64,000 nucleotides of DNA, taken from contig LT599017.1 in the NCBI GenBank assembly GCA_900079765.1, forward strand, positions 3,003,199 through 3,067,198, read 5' to 3'. The translations under genes were made by a program, and so were the position numbers. Under the pieces are notes generated by a model, which saw only the letters and a list, made by a program, of their open reading frames with translations, ran no database searches and was not told the DNA's origin. Within the stretch, counting starts at the first letter, position 1, and the number at the start of each line of letters is the position of its first letter. This DNA comes from an uncultured Eubacteriales bacterium (lineage in GTDB: Bacteria > Bacillota > Clostridia > Oscillospirales > Oscillospiraceae). Shown one piece after another: positions 16,904 through 25,600 of the stretch.

Positions 16904-19236
16904 CGGACAAGCTCACCCTGCCTCAGCGCCTCGGCGTGGCCGCCGCCAACTTACTCATGCTCCTGCTGGGGCTGTACGGCACTCTTTTCTCCTTCCTCAC
17001 CGCTTTCCCCCTGCCAGTAGACGAAACCGCCCTGTTCCGGGCCTGCCTCCTGGCGGCGCTGGGGGCACTGGCCGTGTTCTCTGTGCCCAAGCTCCGGTAC
17101 CGCCTCCCTCTGGCCCTCCTCTGGCTGGGGGGGCTGGGATGGACAATTTGGAGACACTTCTCCTCCCTCGTCTCGGCGGCTCTGATCTCCGCGGAGGGGG
17201 TGGGCGCAGTCTTTGTCCGCAAGCTGGACATGGGCCTGATGGCCCCCGATTTCTCCGAGGAGCTGGGGGCTCTCACCCTAGCGGAGCGGCAGGAGCTATG
17301 TACCTTTTTATGTCTCCTCTTCCTCGCGCTGCTGGCCCTGTGGCTTGGGTGGGCAGTGGTAGGACAGCAGAGCTTCTGGCTGGCGTTCTGGGGCACGTTT
17401 CCCATTCTTCTTATCCCTCTGTCCATCACGGTGACACCCCTGTGGCTCCCCCTTATGGCCCTGATCCTTTTCTGGGCGGCAGGGCTGCTGATCCGTTTGG
17501 TACACAAGGCCGATCCCTGGGGCACCGCCAAGCTCACCCTGGCCGCCCTGCCTCTGACAGCTCTCTTCCTCTTCGCTTTAGGCCTCGCCCTGCCCGAGAC
17601 GGCCTATGAGAGCGCCGAATGGATCTCCAAAGCCAGGGCGCAAGCCCTGGAAGAGCTATCCGACCTGGGGCAGGCAGTCTCCATCCCCGGCGGACTGACG
17701 GGCATTGTGGGCAGCAGCGCAGAGGTGGATTTGAGTCACGCGGGCCCCCTGCGGTACACCGGCGGCGCCGTCCTGCGGGTAGAGAGCGAGATTTCAGGCC
17801 ACATCTACCTGCGGGGTTTTTCAGCCGCGAAGTACACCGACCGGGGCTGGGAGCAGTTGGATGAGAGCTCCTATGATGAGATGCGTGAGGGGTGGGACAT
17901 TGAGGATTTTTCCAGCAGCCAGACGGTTTTGGTCCCCATCCAGCCCGCCTCAAACCAGGGTAAAAGCTTAACCCTGGCTATCGCCGGCGTGGGTGGGCGC
18001 CGCACCGGCATCGGAAACGCCCAGCCCATGAATTTTCCTGCCCTGGCCGACCAGGCAGCCCACCCTGAGGCCTCCGCCCGGCGCTTTACCATCGAGGGAG
18101 TGGGCCTCTCCTCGGGATATATGTACACCCCTTACCAGCTCGCCACCACCCCCGACAGCATGACGGGAGCCGAGTTTGTGGACGACGCGTATCTGGCCCG
18201 GGGTACGGGCATCCGCCGGTACGTCCTCTATGCCCGGACCGATACCTACGACGGCTACGGCCGCCCGGCCACCCCCGATTTGGCGGTTGAGAGCGCGTAC
18301 CGGGATTTCGTCTACCGCAATTACCTCGACGTGCCGGAGGAGCTCCGGGAGGTTTTGGGCCAGTTTATGGCCGCCCATGGAATCTCCCCCATATACAATA
18401 CCATCACCCTCCCTGTGGAGGCCGCCCAGGTCGTCGCCGGTATACTGGCCCAGGTGACCGAGTACGACCCGGATACACCCGTCACCCCGGCGGAGGAGGA
18501 CTTCGTGGCGTATTTCCTCACCACCTCCAAGCGTGGCTACTGCATGCACTACGCCAGCGCCGCCACTCTATTGCTGCGGTCCATGGGCGTCCCCGCCCGC
18601 TACGTGTCGGGGTATACCGCCGACGTGAAGGCAAACGAGACCGTCACCGTCCCCGACCAGAATGCCCACGCCTGGGTGGAGGTCTATGTGGCCGGGTACG
18701 GCTGGGTCCCGGCGGAGGTCACCCCCGGTTTCACGCCCCCCGGCGCGGAGAGCTCCGCTGCCACCCCTTCTCCCACGCCCAGCCGCACTCCCGCCCCCTC
18801 GGAATCTGAGGAACCCCGGCCCAGCCGCGCCCCAAACACCCCTGTCCCCAACACGGGTGCGACCGAGCAGGATCAGGCGATCGACTACCGGTATCTTATC
18901 GCTCCTGCCCTGCTCCTGCTGCTGAGCGGGCTGCTGGCGGCGCGGCGCAAGCTTTTTCTGGTGTGGCGGCGGCGCAGATTTACCGCGCCGGATGTCAACC
19001 GGGCGGTCATCGCCATGTATGTCTACCAGCAGCGGCTTTTGCGTTTCCACGAAAAGGGCGCCCTGGACCCCACCGCCGAAACACTTGGCCAGAAGGCCAA
19101 GTTCAGTCAGCATATTCTCACCGAGGAGGAGCGGCAGGAGATGCTGCGCACCACCAACCATTTTGCTGCCAGAACCGCCGCCCTGCCAGGCCGGGGGCGG
19201 GGGCTCATCCTGCGGTATCTTCTGGCGCTGATTTAA
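16900..19236 (+). CDS. Transglutaminase-like membrane protein (TgpA type)
   Basis: A 778-residue protein: five or six N-terminal transmembrane helices (~10-225), a long external region with a transglutaminase-like core at ~545-610, a Pro/Thr/Ser-rich stretch, one more helix (~665-685) and a cytoplasmic tail. The papain-like Cys is in GYCMHYASA and the His in NAHAWVEVY. The third catalytic position reads GWVPAEVTP, where many family members have Asp (DPTP), so the triad is altered or uses Glu. The ATG overlaps the DUF58 stop (ATGA). Likely crosslinks or cleaves an external substrate together with MoxR/DUF58; the substrate is unknown. Confidence 0.9.
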   Translation: MTDKLTLPQRLGVAAANLLMLLLGLYGTLFSFLTAFPLPVDETALFRACLLAALGALAVFSVPKLRYRLPLALLWLGGLGWTIWRHFSSLVSAALISAEGVGAVFVRKLDMGLMAPDFSEELGALTLAERQELCTFLCLLFLALLALWLGWAVVGQQSFWLAFWGTFPILLIPLSITVTPLWLPLMALILFWAAGLLIRLVHKADPWGTAKLTLAALPLTALFLFALGLALPETAYESAEWISKARAQALEELSDLGQAVSIPGGLTGIVGSSAEVDLSHAGPLRYTGGAVLRVESEISGHIYLRGFSAAKYTDRGWEQLDESSYDEMREGWDIEDFSSSQTVLVPIQPASNQGKSLTLAIAGVGGRRTGIGNAQPMNFPALADQAAHPEASARRFTIEGVGLSSGYMYTPYQLATTPDSMTGAEFVDDAYLARGTGIRRYVLYARTDTYDGYGRPATPDLAVESAYRDFVYRNYLDVPEELREVLGQFMAAHGISPIYNTITLPVEAAQVVAGILAQVTEYDPDTPVTPAEEDFVAYFLTTSKRGYCMHYASAATLLLRSMGVPARYVSGYTADVKANETVTVPDQNAHAWVEVYVAGYGWVPAEVTPGFTPPGAESSAATPSPTPSRTPAPSESEEPRPSRAPNTPVPNTGATEQDQAIDYRYLIAPALLLLLSGLLAARRKLFLVWRRRRFTAPDVNRAVIAMYVYQQRLLRFHEKGALDPTAETLGQKAKFSQHILTEEERQEMLRTTNHFAARTAALPGRGRGLILRYLLALI

Positions 19237-19298
19237 AAGAGAATACAGGCGAAAGAGAGGCGAGGCGTATCCGATATCACCGACTCTACCCCCTGCTG

Positions 19299-20615
19299 AT
19301 GGTTTTTTCCGGCTTTCTGCTCCTGGTAGGGCTCTTCTTCGGGGACATCCCCTCCATCCCGGCGGGGCTGTGGGCCATCCTCACCACCGAGGATACCCTT
19401 ATCACCGATTATATCCAAATCGGCGGCATCGGCGCGGCTTTCGTCAACGCCGCGCTGGTGACAGCAGCCAGCGTGTGCCTCCTCGCCCGCTCGGACGAGA
19501 CACCCAATGGCTACACATTGGTCACTGTCGGGCTGATGGCGGGGTTCTCCCTCTTCGGGAAGAACATCGTCAACATCTGGCCCATCCTCGCCGGTGCGTG
19601 GCTCTACGCAAAATTACAGCGGGAGCATTTCGGCAAGTACGTTTCAGTGGCCCTGCTGACCACCGCGCTGGCCCCGGTGGTCAGTTTTGTGGCTCTTGGC
19701 GGACGCCCCGGCAGCCTCCCGGCAGGGGCGGCGCTGGGCATCGCCATCGGCTTTGTACTGCCGCCCCTCAGCGCGTACACCTTCCGGGTGCAAAATGGGA
19801 TGAACCTATACAACGTGGGCTTTGCCTGCGGCCTGACCGCCATGCTGTTGGTGCCCGTCATGACCAACTTCGGCGCGCGGCCTCAGACCGCCCTCCACTG
19901 GTCCTTGGGCAATAACCTCATCTTTGCCCCGGCCCTGGCTGGCCTCTGCGTACTGCTCATCCTGGCAGGGCTCTTCCTGTGCAAGCGCCCCCCTTGGGAG
20001 GCCTGGGCGGGATACCGCCGTCTCCTCCTGACTACGGGGCGAGCCCCCTCGGACTATCTTCGGATGTTCGGCTCGGCCCCGGTGCTTATCAACACAGGGG
20101 TAAACGGGCTATTGGCCGGGGCTTGTATCCTGTTCACAGGGGGTGACCTGAACGGTCCCACCCTGGGCGGCATTTTTACCATCATGGGCTTTTCCGCCTT
20201 CGGTAAACACGCGCGCAGCATCCTGCCCGTTATGGCGGGCGTGTTGCTGGGCGGCGCGCTGATGGAGCACGGGGTAAACGCCCCCGCCCTCCAACTGGCT
20301 GTCCTCTTCGGCACCACGCTGGCTCCCCTGTCAGGGTACTTCGGCTGGCCCTTTGGTATTGCCGCCGGGTTCCTTCACGCGTCGGTGGTGCTGCACGCCG
20401 GCACACCGGTGGCAGGGCTGAACCTCTACAACAACGGCTTTTCCGGCGGACTCATCGCCATCGCCCTCTTCCCCATCCTCACCGCAGTCTTCCGCAGGCA
20501 TAAGCCCGTCCTCCAGGATGAGGACTATTTCGACCTCTTCACCCATGACACGCCCCAGCCCCCCCCTCCCCCGGCGGAAGAGCGACGCAGCGGCGAAGAG
20601 GCCCCGGTGAAATAA
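19299..20615 (+). CDS. DUF1576 family multispanning membrane protein
   Basis: A ~438-residue, very hydrophobic protein with about ten to twelve membrane segments in two similar halves: GFSLFGKNIVNIWPIL and NGMNLYNVGFACGL in the first, GFSAFGKHARSILPV and GLNLYNNGFSGGL in the second. This internal duplication suggests a transporter or channel, but I know of no function for DUF1576. ATG 19299 is the first ordinary start after the previous stop, yet it falls at the edge of the first helix; an AGAGGCGAGG site lies better placed for an ATC codon at 19269. The C-terminus is Pro/Glu-rich and cytoplasmic. Last gene of the moxR operon. Confidence 0.8.
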   Translation: MVFSGFLLLVGLFFGDIPSIPAGLWAILTTEDTLITDYIQIGGIGAAFVNAALVTAASVCLLARSDETPNGYTLVTVGLMAGFSLFGKNIVNIWPILAGAWLYAKLQREHFGKYVSVALLTTALAPVVSFVALGGRPGSLPAGAALGIAIGFVLPPLSAYTFRVQNGMNLYNVGFACGLTAMLLVPVMTNFGARPQTALHWSLGNNLIFAPALAGLCVLLILAGLFLCKRPPWEAWAGYRRLLLTTGRAPSDYLRMFGSAPVLINTGVNGLLAGACILFTGGDLNGPTLGGIFTIMGFSAFGKHARSILPVMAGVLLGGALMEHGVNAPALQLAVLFGTTLAPLSGYFGWPFGIAAGFLHASVVLHAGTPVAGLNLYNNGFSGGLIAIALFPILTAVFRRHKPVLQDEDYFDLFTHDTPQPPPPPAEERRSGEEAPVK

Positions 20616-20619
20616 AAAG

Positions 20620-20653
20620 CTCAGGGCGCGGCCCAAAGAGGCAGCGCCCTGAG
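20620..20653. terminator. Bidirectional terminator between DUF1576 and CAP genes
   Basis: Perfect 10-bp stem CTCAGGGCGC (20620-20629) and GCGCCCTGAG (20644-20653). The tail is CTTTTTATTT on the minus strand and weaker (AAAATTCTT) on the plus strand, so it serves the CAP gene best. Confidence 0.75.
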
Positions 20654-20684
20654 AAAATTCTTAACGATAAAAATAACTTTTTAC

Positions 20685-20713
20685 TTGACTCGTAAATGGA
20701 AAATGTTTATACT
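20685..20713 (+). promoter_or_regulatory. Near-consensus promoter pointing antisense into the CAP gene
   Basis: TTGACT (20685-20690), 17-bp spacer, TATACT (20708-20713) on the plus strand. Transcription would start near 20720, a few bases beyond the end of the CAP gene, and run antisense to it. No convincing plus-strand gene follows. Confidence 0.6.
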
Positions 20714-20724
20714 TTGATACAATG

Positions 20725-21270
20725 CTAAACTTCAGCAGGAGCCGGAGTATAGAGCAGGAGGGCGCAGTAAATTCTCCCGTCTGCGTTACGATAGTACCCC
20801 AGCGCGGCGTTGGTAAATTTGGCGTTCAAAAGTACTTCTTTGTGGGTCTCGGAGTTCATCCAGCCCGCCACCAACTCGGTGGCAGTGGCGTAGCCGTAAG
20901 CCAGCGTCTCGCCCGCGTTATTGTAGGCGAGGCCCTGCTCGGTGAAAACAGTGCTTACGTCTCTACCGTCTGGACGGAGATGGGAAAAGCTTGTGGCGGC
21001 TTCTTTTGCGCGGATATCAGCAGCGGGCTTTAGCGCGGTGCTGTATTCTAGTGCGGCCAACCCGGCTTTTGTCCGCTCTTCGCTAATCAGCTTGAGGGCG
21101 TCCGTGCAATAGGTCTCGGCCAAATTGGCCGCTGTTTCTCTCGGCGTCGTGATCACGACCTGCGCAGGGGGAGCAAACCCCACATCCCAGGCCGCAACAG
21201 AGGGAATGGCCAGCAAGGAAACAAAGACCAGCCCAAGGGCGGAAACCAAGTATTTGGTCATTCTTTTCAT
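20725..21270 (-). CDS. Secreted CAP-domain (SCP/PR-1-like) protein
   Basis: A 181-residue exported protein: signal peptide 1-27 (MKRMTKYLVSALGLVF, cut near SVAA-W), then one CAP domain. Family marks are EERTKAGLAALEYSTALKPAADIRAKE, FSHLRPDGRD, NAGETLAYG and GWMNSETHKEVLLNAKFTNAALGYY, supplying the His/Glu cluster of the CAP cavity. Bacterial CAP proteins are found in biofilm matrix and spore coats; the biochemical role is unclear. ATG 21270 has AAGGAAGTG upstream and starts the signal peptide. It lies 21 bp after the second terminator of a tandem c-di-GMP riboswitch leader, so its expression should follow c-di-GMP. Confidence 0.88.
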   Translation of the reverse strand: MKRMTKYLVSALGLVFVSLLAIPSVAAWDVGFAPPAQVVITTPRETAANLAETYCTDALKLISEERTKAGLAALEYSTALKPAADIRAKEAATSFSHLRPDGRDVSTVFTEQGLAYNNAGETLAYGYATATELVAGWMNSETHKEVLLNAKFTNAALGYYRNADGRIYCALLLYTPAPAEV

Positions 21271-21290
21271 TGCTTTCACTTCCTTTTTGC

Positions 21291-21330
21291 AAAAAGCAGG
21301 TCCCGTCCGAAAAAAACGAACAGAACCTGC
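21291..21330 (-). terminator. Riboswitch terminator 1 (CAP leader, promoter-distal)
   Basis: On the minus strand a 14-bp stem with G-U pairs (21330-21317 with 21309-21296), T7 loop, then TTTTT. The 5' arm can pair instead with CTGCTTTCAGG-type sequence just upstream, giving an antiterminator. Confidence 0.82.
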
Positions 21331-21353
21331 CTGAAAGCAGATTGCGGTCCTTT

Positions 21354-21441
21354 TCGGCAACCCGGCTGCCGTAGTCATCGTTGATAACCGTAGGCCCGTG
21401 GCTTTGCGTCCCAGCCTTTCGACTGGTTTGCTATTGTCGCT
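21354..21441 (-). ncRNA. Cyclic di-GMP-I riboswitch, copy 1 (proximal to CAP gene)
   Basis: Read on the minus strand, the GEMM-I core is plain: GCAAACC, the P2 hairpin CCAGTC-GAAA-GGCTGG, then GGGACGCAAAGCCACGGGCC, and CGGCAGCCGGGTTGCC closing the aptamer. The GAAA tetraloop and its P3 receptor are both present. A rho-independent terminator follows at 21291-21330, so the switch acts on transcription of the CAP gene. It is about 97 percent identical to copy 2, exactly 250 bp away. Confidence 0.93.
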
Positions 21442-21540
21442 TGAAACGCCTATATGTCTTAGTCCGACGCGACTGTACCACAGTTCAAAAAGAAAGTACT
21501 GCCGTCAGAGTTTCTCTGCCTGTTTACATCGACTTTTGCG

Positions 21541-21579
21541 AAAAAAACAGGCCCTGTCCGAAAAAACGAACAGAACCTG
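21541..21579 (-). terminator. Riboswitch terminator 2 (promoter-proximal)
   Basis: Minus-strand 13-bp stem with G-U pairs (21579-21567 with 21560-21548), T6 loop, then seven T. Almost identical to terminator 1. Confidence 0.82.
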
Positions 21580-21603
21580 CCTGAAAGCAGATTGCGGTTC
21601 TTT

Positions 21604-21691
21604 TCGGCAACCCGGCTGCCGTAGTCATCGTTGATGACCGTAGGCCCGTGGCTTTGCGTCCCAGCCTTTTGACTGGTTTGCTATTATCGCT
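21604..21691 (-). ncRNA. Cyclic di-GMP-I riboswitch, copy 2 (promoter-proximal)
   Basis: Same GEMM-I core as copy 1, including GGGACGCAAAGCCACGGGCC and CGGCAGCCGGGTTGCC. The P2 loop is AAAA here instead of GAAA, which may weaken docking into the P3 receptor. It has its own terminator at 21541-21579 and sits just downstream of a promoter, so RNA must pass this switch and then copy 1 to reach the CAP gene. Confidence 0.92.
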
Positions 21692-21721
21692 TGAAACGCC
21701 TATATGTCTTAGTCCGACGCG

Positions 21722-21750
21722 ATTGTATCACAGTTTTTCAGAAAAAGCAA
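21722..21750 (-). promoter_or_regulatory. Promoter of the tandem riboswitch-CAP transcript
   Basis: Minus strand TTGCTT (21750-21745), 17-bp spacer, TACAAT (21727-21722). A degenerate copy of the -10 region (TACAGT, 21477-21472) lies before aptamer copy 1, so the promoter was part of the duplicated unit. Confidence 0.7.
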
Positions 21751-21771
21751 GTGCTAACATTAAAATTTTTA

Positions 21772-22440
21772 CTATCTTTTTACATCCACCAGCCGGGCGC
21801 GGACGATAAGACGGTGGCTGGAGACGAGGTAAGGAGTGCAGGTGATGAGTGTCAAGGTATGCGTCTCCCCCTCCACGGCGTTCAGGACCCAGAGCTCGTC
21901 GGGCTCCACCTCGAAGGAGTCGTACACCTCGTAAGTAAAGGTATCCTTCCCCACGGTGAGGATTACGTCGTCGCCGGAGCGCAGCAGATCCAGGTACCGG
22001 AAGGATAGGTTGCGGTGGGCCGCTAGGGCGGCGTTCCCCACCGCGCCGACCGCTGCCGTGCCCGTGAGATGACCAACACCGTAACGCAGCTGGCGGTCTG
22101 TGCCCTCCAGGAGGTGCTCGGAAACCTCCAGCCGCGGGATCTTGATGACGCCGAGCGCCACATAGGCGTCGGGGACGGCGTCGCTCTCCTCGTCGCCGGG
22201 GAGCTGGGCCATGTCTTCCTCTGCTTGGGGCGGCGCGGTCTCGGCGTTGATGAGGTGAGCGCGTTTGTCTGCGCCGTCGAGAACGATGGGCGCCGGATCC
22301 GGCAGGTCGGCGGGAAGGGCGAGGGCGGCGCGCCAGGGGTACCGGCTCAGCTCCAGTACAGCGGCAATCAGGAGGAGCAGCAAGCCGCAGGCAATCAGCG
22401 ATACGGCCACCCTTCTTCTTGTAAAACATCTCTTTTTCAT
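21772..22440 (-). CDS. Sortase family cysteine transpeptidase (class C/D-like)
   Basis: A 222-residue membrane-anchored sortase: basic start, one transmembrane helix (~10-32), a Pro/Glu-rich linker, then the sortase barrel. Catalytic residues are His in NAALAAHRNLSF, Cys in TLITCTPY and Arg in SSHRLIVRAR. Sortases cut LPXTG-type sorting signals and join the protein to wall or pilus subunits. The divergent gene at 22636 encodes an LPQTG-ending adhesin, its likely substrate. The TCTPY-to-HRLIVRA spacing fits class C or D; a class C lid motif is not evident. ATG 22440 follows AGAGGT. Own promoter at 22473-22501. Confidence 0.92.
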   Translation of the reverse strand: MKKRCFTRRRVAVSLIACGLLLLLIAAVLELSRYPWRAALALPADLPDPAPIVLDGADKRAHLINAETAPPQAEEDMAQLPGDEESDAVPDAYVALGVIKIPRLEVSEHLLEGTDRQLRYGVGHLTGTAAVGAVGNAALAAHRNLSFRYLDLLRSGDDVILTVGKDTFTYEVYDSFEVEPDELWVLNAVEGETHTLTLITCTPYLVSSHRLIVRARLVDVKR

Positions 22441-22472
22441 ATGAAACCTCTGATTGAAGAAAATTTACATAA

Positions 22473-22501
22473 ATAGTAGCATAGAGCGATTTTCTTTTCA
22501 A
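22473..22501 (-). promoter_or_regulatory. Sortase promoter
   Basis: Minus strand TTGAAA (22501-22496), 17-bp spacer, TACTAT (22478-22473) with a TGC extension before the -10. Confidence 0.7.
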
Positions 22502-22635
22502 TCTTCTTATATTGAGCCCCCTAATGAAGTGCCCTCGCGCATTACCCTCTTTCCCCTGCGGGAGCGCCCTTTGGCAGGTGGCGACTCCATGCGATACACA
22601 GTATAAAAAATACCTAGATAAAGGAATGAATGCAC

Positions 22636-25600
22636 ATGAAACGACAAACCAGATCGAAAGTCCTCGCACTATTAATGGCTCTCCTGCTCGCGTTCCAACT
22701 TCTGCCCATGGGGGTGGCCTCGGCGGCGGGGACCGACATCAACTCCGACTGGGTGACCATCCATGATAGAACCGGCAACCCGCACAATTATGATATTGAA
22801 GCGGATGCTGGTGGACCTCTGGTCTCCATCGTTACAATCAAGGATGCAAGCGGCCAAGTAGTCGATCCGACGACCGAGGATGCCACCGGGAACCTGACCT
22901 ATTCCGGCATTCCCGCCGGTTACAAACTCGAGCTCCAAATCGGACTCAGCCTGAAGGACCGCGGCCTGCCGGTCGGCGGCGAGACGGTCGCCTACGAAAA
23001 GGGCGACTTCTTCTACATTGACTTGCCGATGGGCATTAACTTCATGCCCAATGCCGCCACCAACCCGATCAACACCTGGGGCGAATGGGAGGTGGATGGC
23101 AATCGAATCAAAGTCACCATAACGAAGGAACTTGAGGACACCGACTATGACCTCTGGGGCAAAATCAACCTCAATGGCGTATTTGCCCCCCGTGAAAAGG
23201 ACGACGGGGCAGACAGCGGTACCATTCATTTCGGCGACCAGACCATTACGTTTGAGCGCGAACCCTATGTCCCCCCGGTAATTCCTGCAGCGAAAGCCAC
23301 CCTCAAGAAAAACGGCGTCTATGACGCATCCAAAAACGTCATACACTGGTCGGTAGACATCGAAGCACCCAAGGATGGCACGCTGAAAGGCGCGACTTTT
23401 ACCGACACGATTCAGGGGACGAACCATGAATATGTGCCCGACACCTTCGCGGTGTATCTCAACGGTAGCTCCGATAAAGTTGCCGGCGCGGTCCCCACGC
23501 CTGATGCGAATGGTCACTGGACCTACAACTTTAACGGCCCGGACGACATTACCAGCGCCAAGATTACCTATTCCACCACGCCGAAGGCAGACACCGTCTG
23601 GACCGCAGAGAATGTGTTTACCAACGTGGCCAGCCTCGCGAAGGAAGGCGATCCTTTTGCCGACCCGTTCACAGGCGAGGTCACCGTCCCCTGCCTCTTT
23701 TCCAAGGAGGGCTCCCCCGCCTCCACTGCCGAAGACCCCTCAAGGATGAAGTGGGTAGTCACGGTAACCATACCCTCCGTTGGCTCTCCCGAGGTAACCC
23801 TCCTTGACGCGACCATCACGGACACCATGGACTCCCGCCTGGTGCGGCTGGACGATCCCGCTCCCGCAGTGAAGATCGATGGGGCAGTCTACACGGGTGG
23901 GACCCTGTCGGAAGTTAACCCAGCCGCAAACACGTTCACCTATATTTTCCCTGACGGCACTATTACAACCGGCAAAAAAATTGAGATGACCTACTACACC
24001 AGCGTAAAGGCTGTAGATTGGGAGGCCGCGCTGAACAGCAACGGGCAGATCACGCTCAACAACGTGGCCGGCTTTACCTGGACTCTCCCCAGCGGCGACG
24101 GGGTGGGCAACCCAGTCAATATCAGTGCAAACGTGAATAAATACCTGGCCGCTGGCGGCCTGCTGAACAAGACGGTGGACGGCACGAAGAAGAGCGTCGA
24201 CGTCGTGTACGACAGCGCTGTGACTGACAAGAACGACTATATCCACTGGACGGTTACTGTCAACGCAAACCGCATTACCATGACCAACGCGGTGCTTAGT
24301 GATATCGTCCCGGTTGGGCAAAGGCTGCTAATCGACGACGCTACTCATAAAATGACCGTGAAGAAGAGCGGCTTAAAAGACGCAGGGTGGGCAGACAAGA
24401 CTTATACCGATTACACGGGAGATTCCAGCCTAACCCTCACGGGAACAAGCCCGAACTACACCGGCTTTACCTATTCCTTTGGCTCTTCTACTCCCATCCG
24501 CGACACGTACACTTTTGACTTCTATACCCAGATCACGGACGTAAACCCTGCCGCTCACGATGACGCCACGGGCAAGGATCGGCTCTATATCGACTCCCCC
24601 GCCACATATCGGAATGATTCCGAATTGACCTACACGGAACTTCCCGCAGGCGTTTTAAAGCAGACCTCCTCCGCAGAAAAGAAGTTCACCACAGATATGC
24701 TAAAAAAGAGTAACAGCGGCTATAAGTACGACAGCAACACTGTCGAGTGGACCATCACCGTCAACGCCAGCAATCTACCCATGACCAGCGCGGTTATTAC
24801 GGACACCCTGCCTTCAGGCATGGTCCTCACGGAAGGCGACAGCACCGCTTCTTTCGCGGTCTCGGTGAACGGAACCCCGGCGACAGACGTAGACAGCGTA
24901 ATCACCTTCACTAAGACCGTACCGACCGGAGAAGGCCAGGCTACCACATTTACGCTCGCTCTGCCGGCAGCCGTTAACAGCGATACCTATGTCATCACCT
25001 ATAAGACCACTCTCTCCGAGGATGCCCGCAAAACTCAGTGGAGCGGGGATAAGCCCTACACCAATAGCGCAACACTAAAAATCGATGAGAGAACGGCGGA
25101 ATACAGTATTACCAGCGACGTAAAGGTCAAAAACCCCGTCATCAACAAATCCGGGGTATACAGCGCCGCCGACGCGAAAATCACCTGGACGGTGAATGTA
25201 AACCCTGGTCTCATCACCCTCAGCAATGCGCGGGTTGTGGACACCATGGAACCGGCGGGCGCGATGGAGCTGGACCCCGATAGCGTAAAGCTGTACAAGG
25301 TGACGGTGGGCTCTGACGGCAGCCTGGGCACAATCGACCCGGCTAATCTTGTCGAACAGGGCACCTCGACCGACAAATATGAGCTGATCCAAAATTCGCC
25401 CACGGCAAACGCCTTCACCATCCGCCTGCCCGACGGAAAGCAGGCCTATAAGCTGGTTTACGAGACCAACATCATCGTAAACGACGCTAACATCGTGAAC
25501 AAAGTCAGCATGGATGGGACGACCACCCCGACTGGTGACACGAGCAACAACGACATTCGCATTACAAACCAGTTTTCCTCCGGTGGAAAAGGGAACTACA

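Noticed and set aside
20722..21033. A 103-codon plus-strand frame after the antisense promoter
   Set aside because: It would be leaderless and is antisense to a clear CAP domain; no ribosome site.
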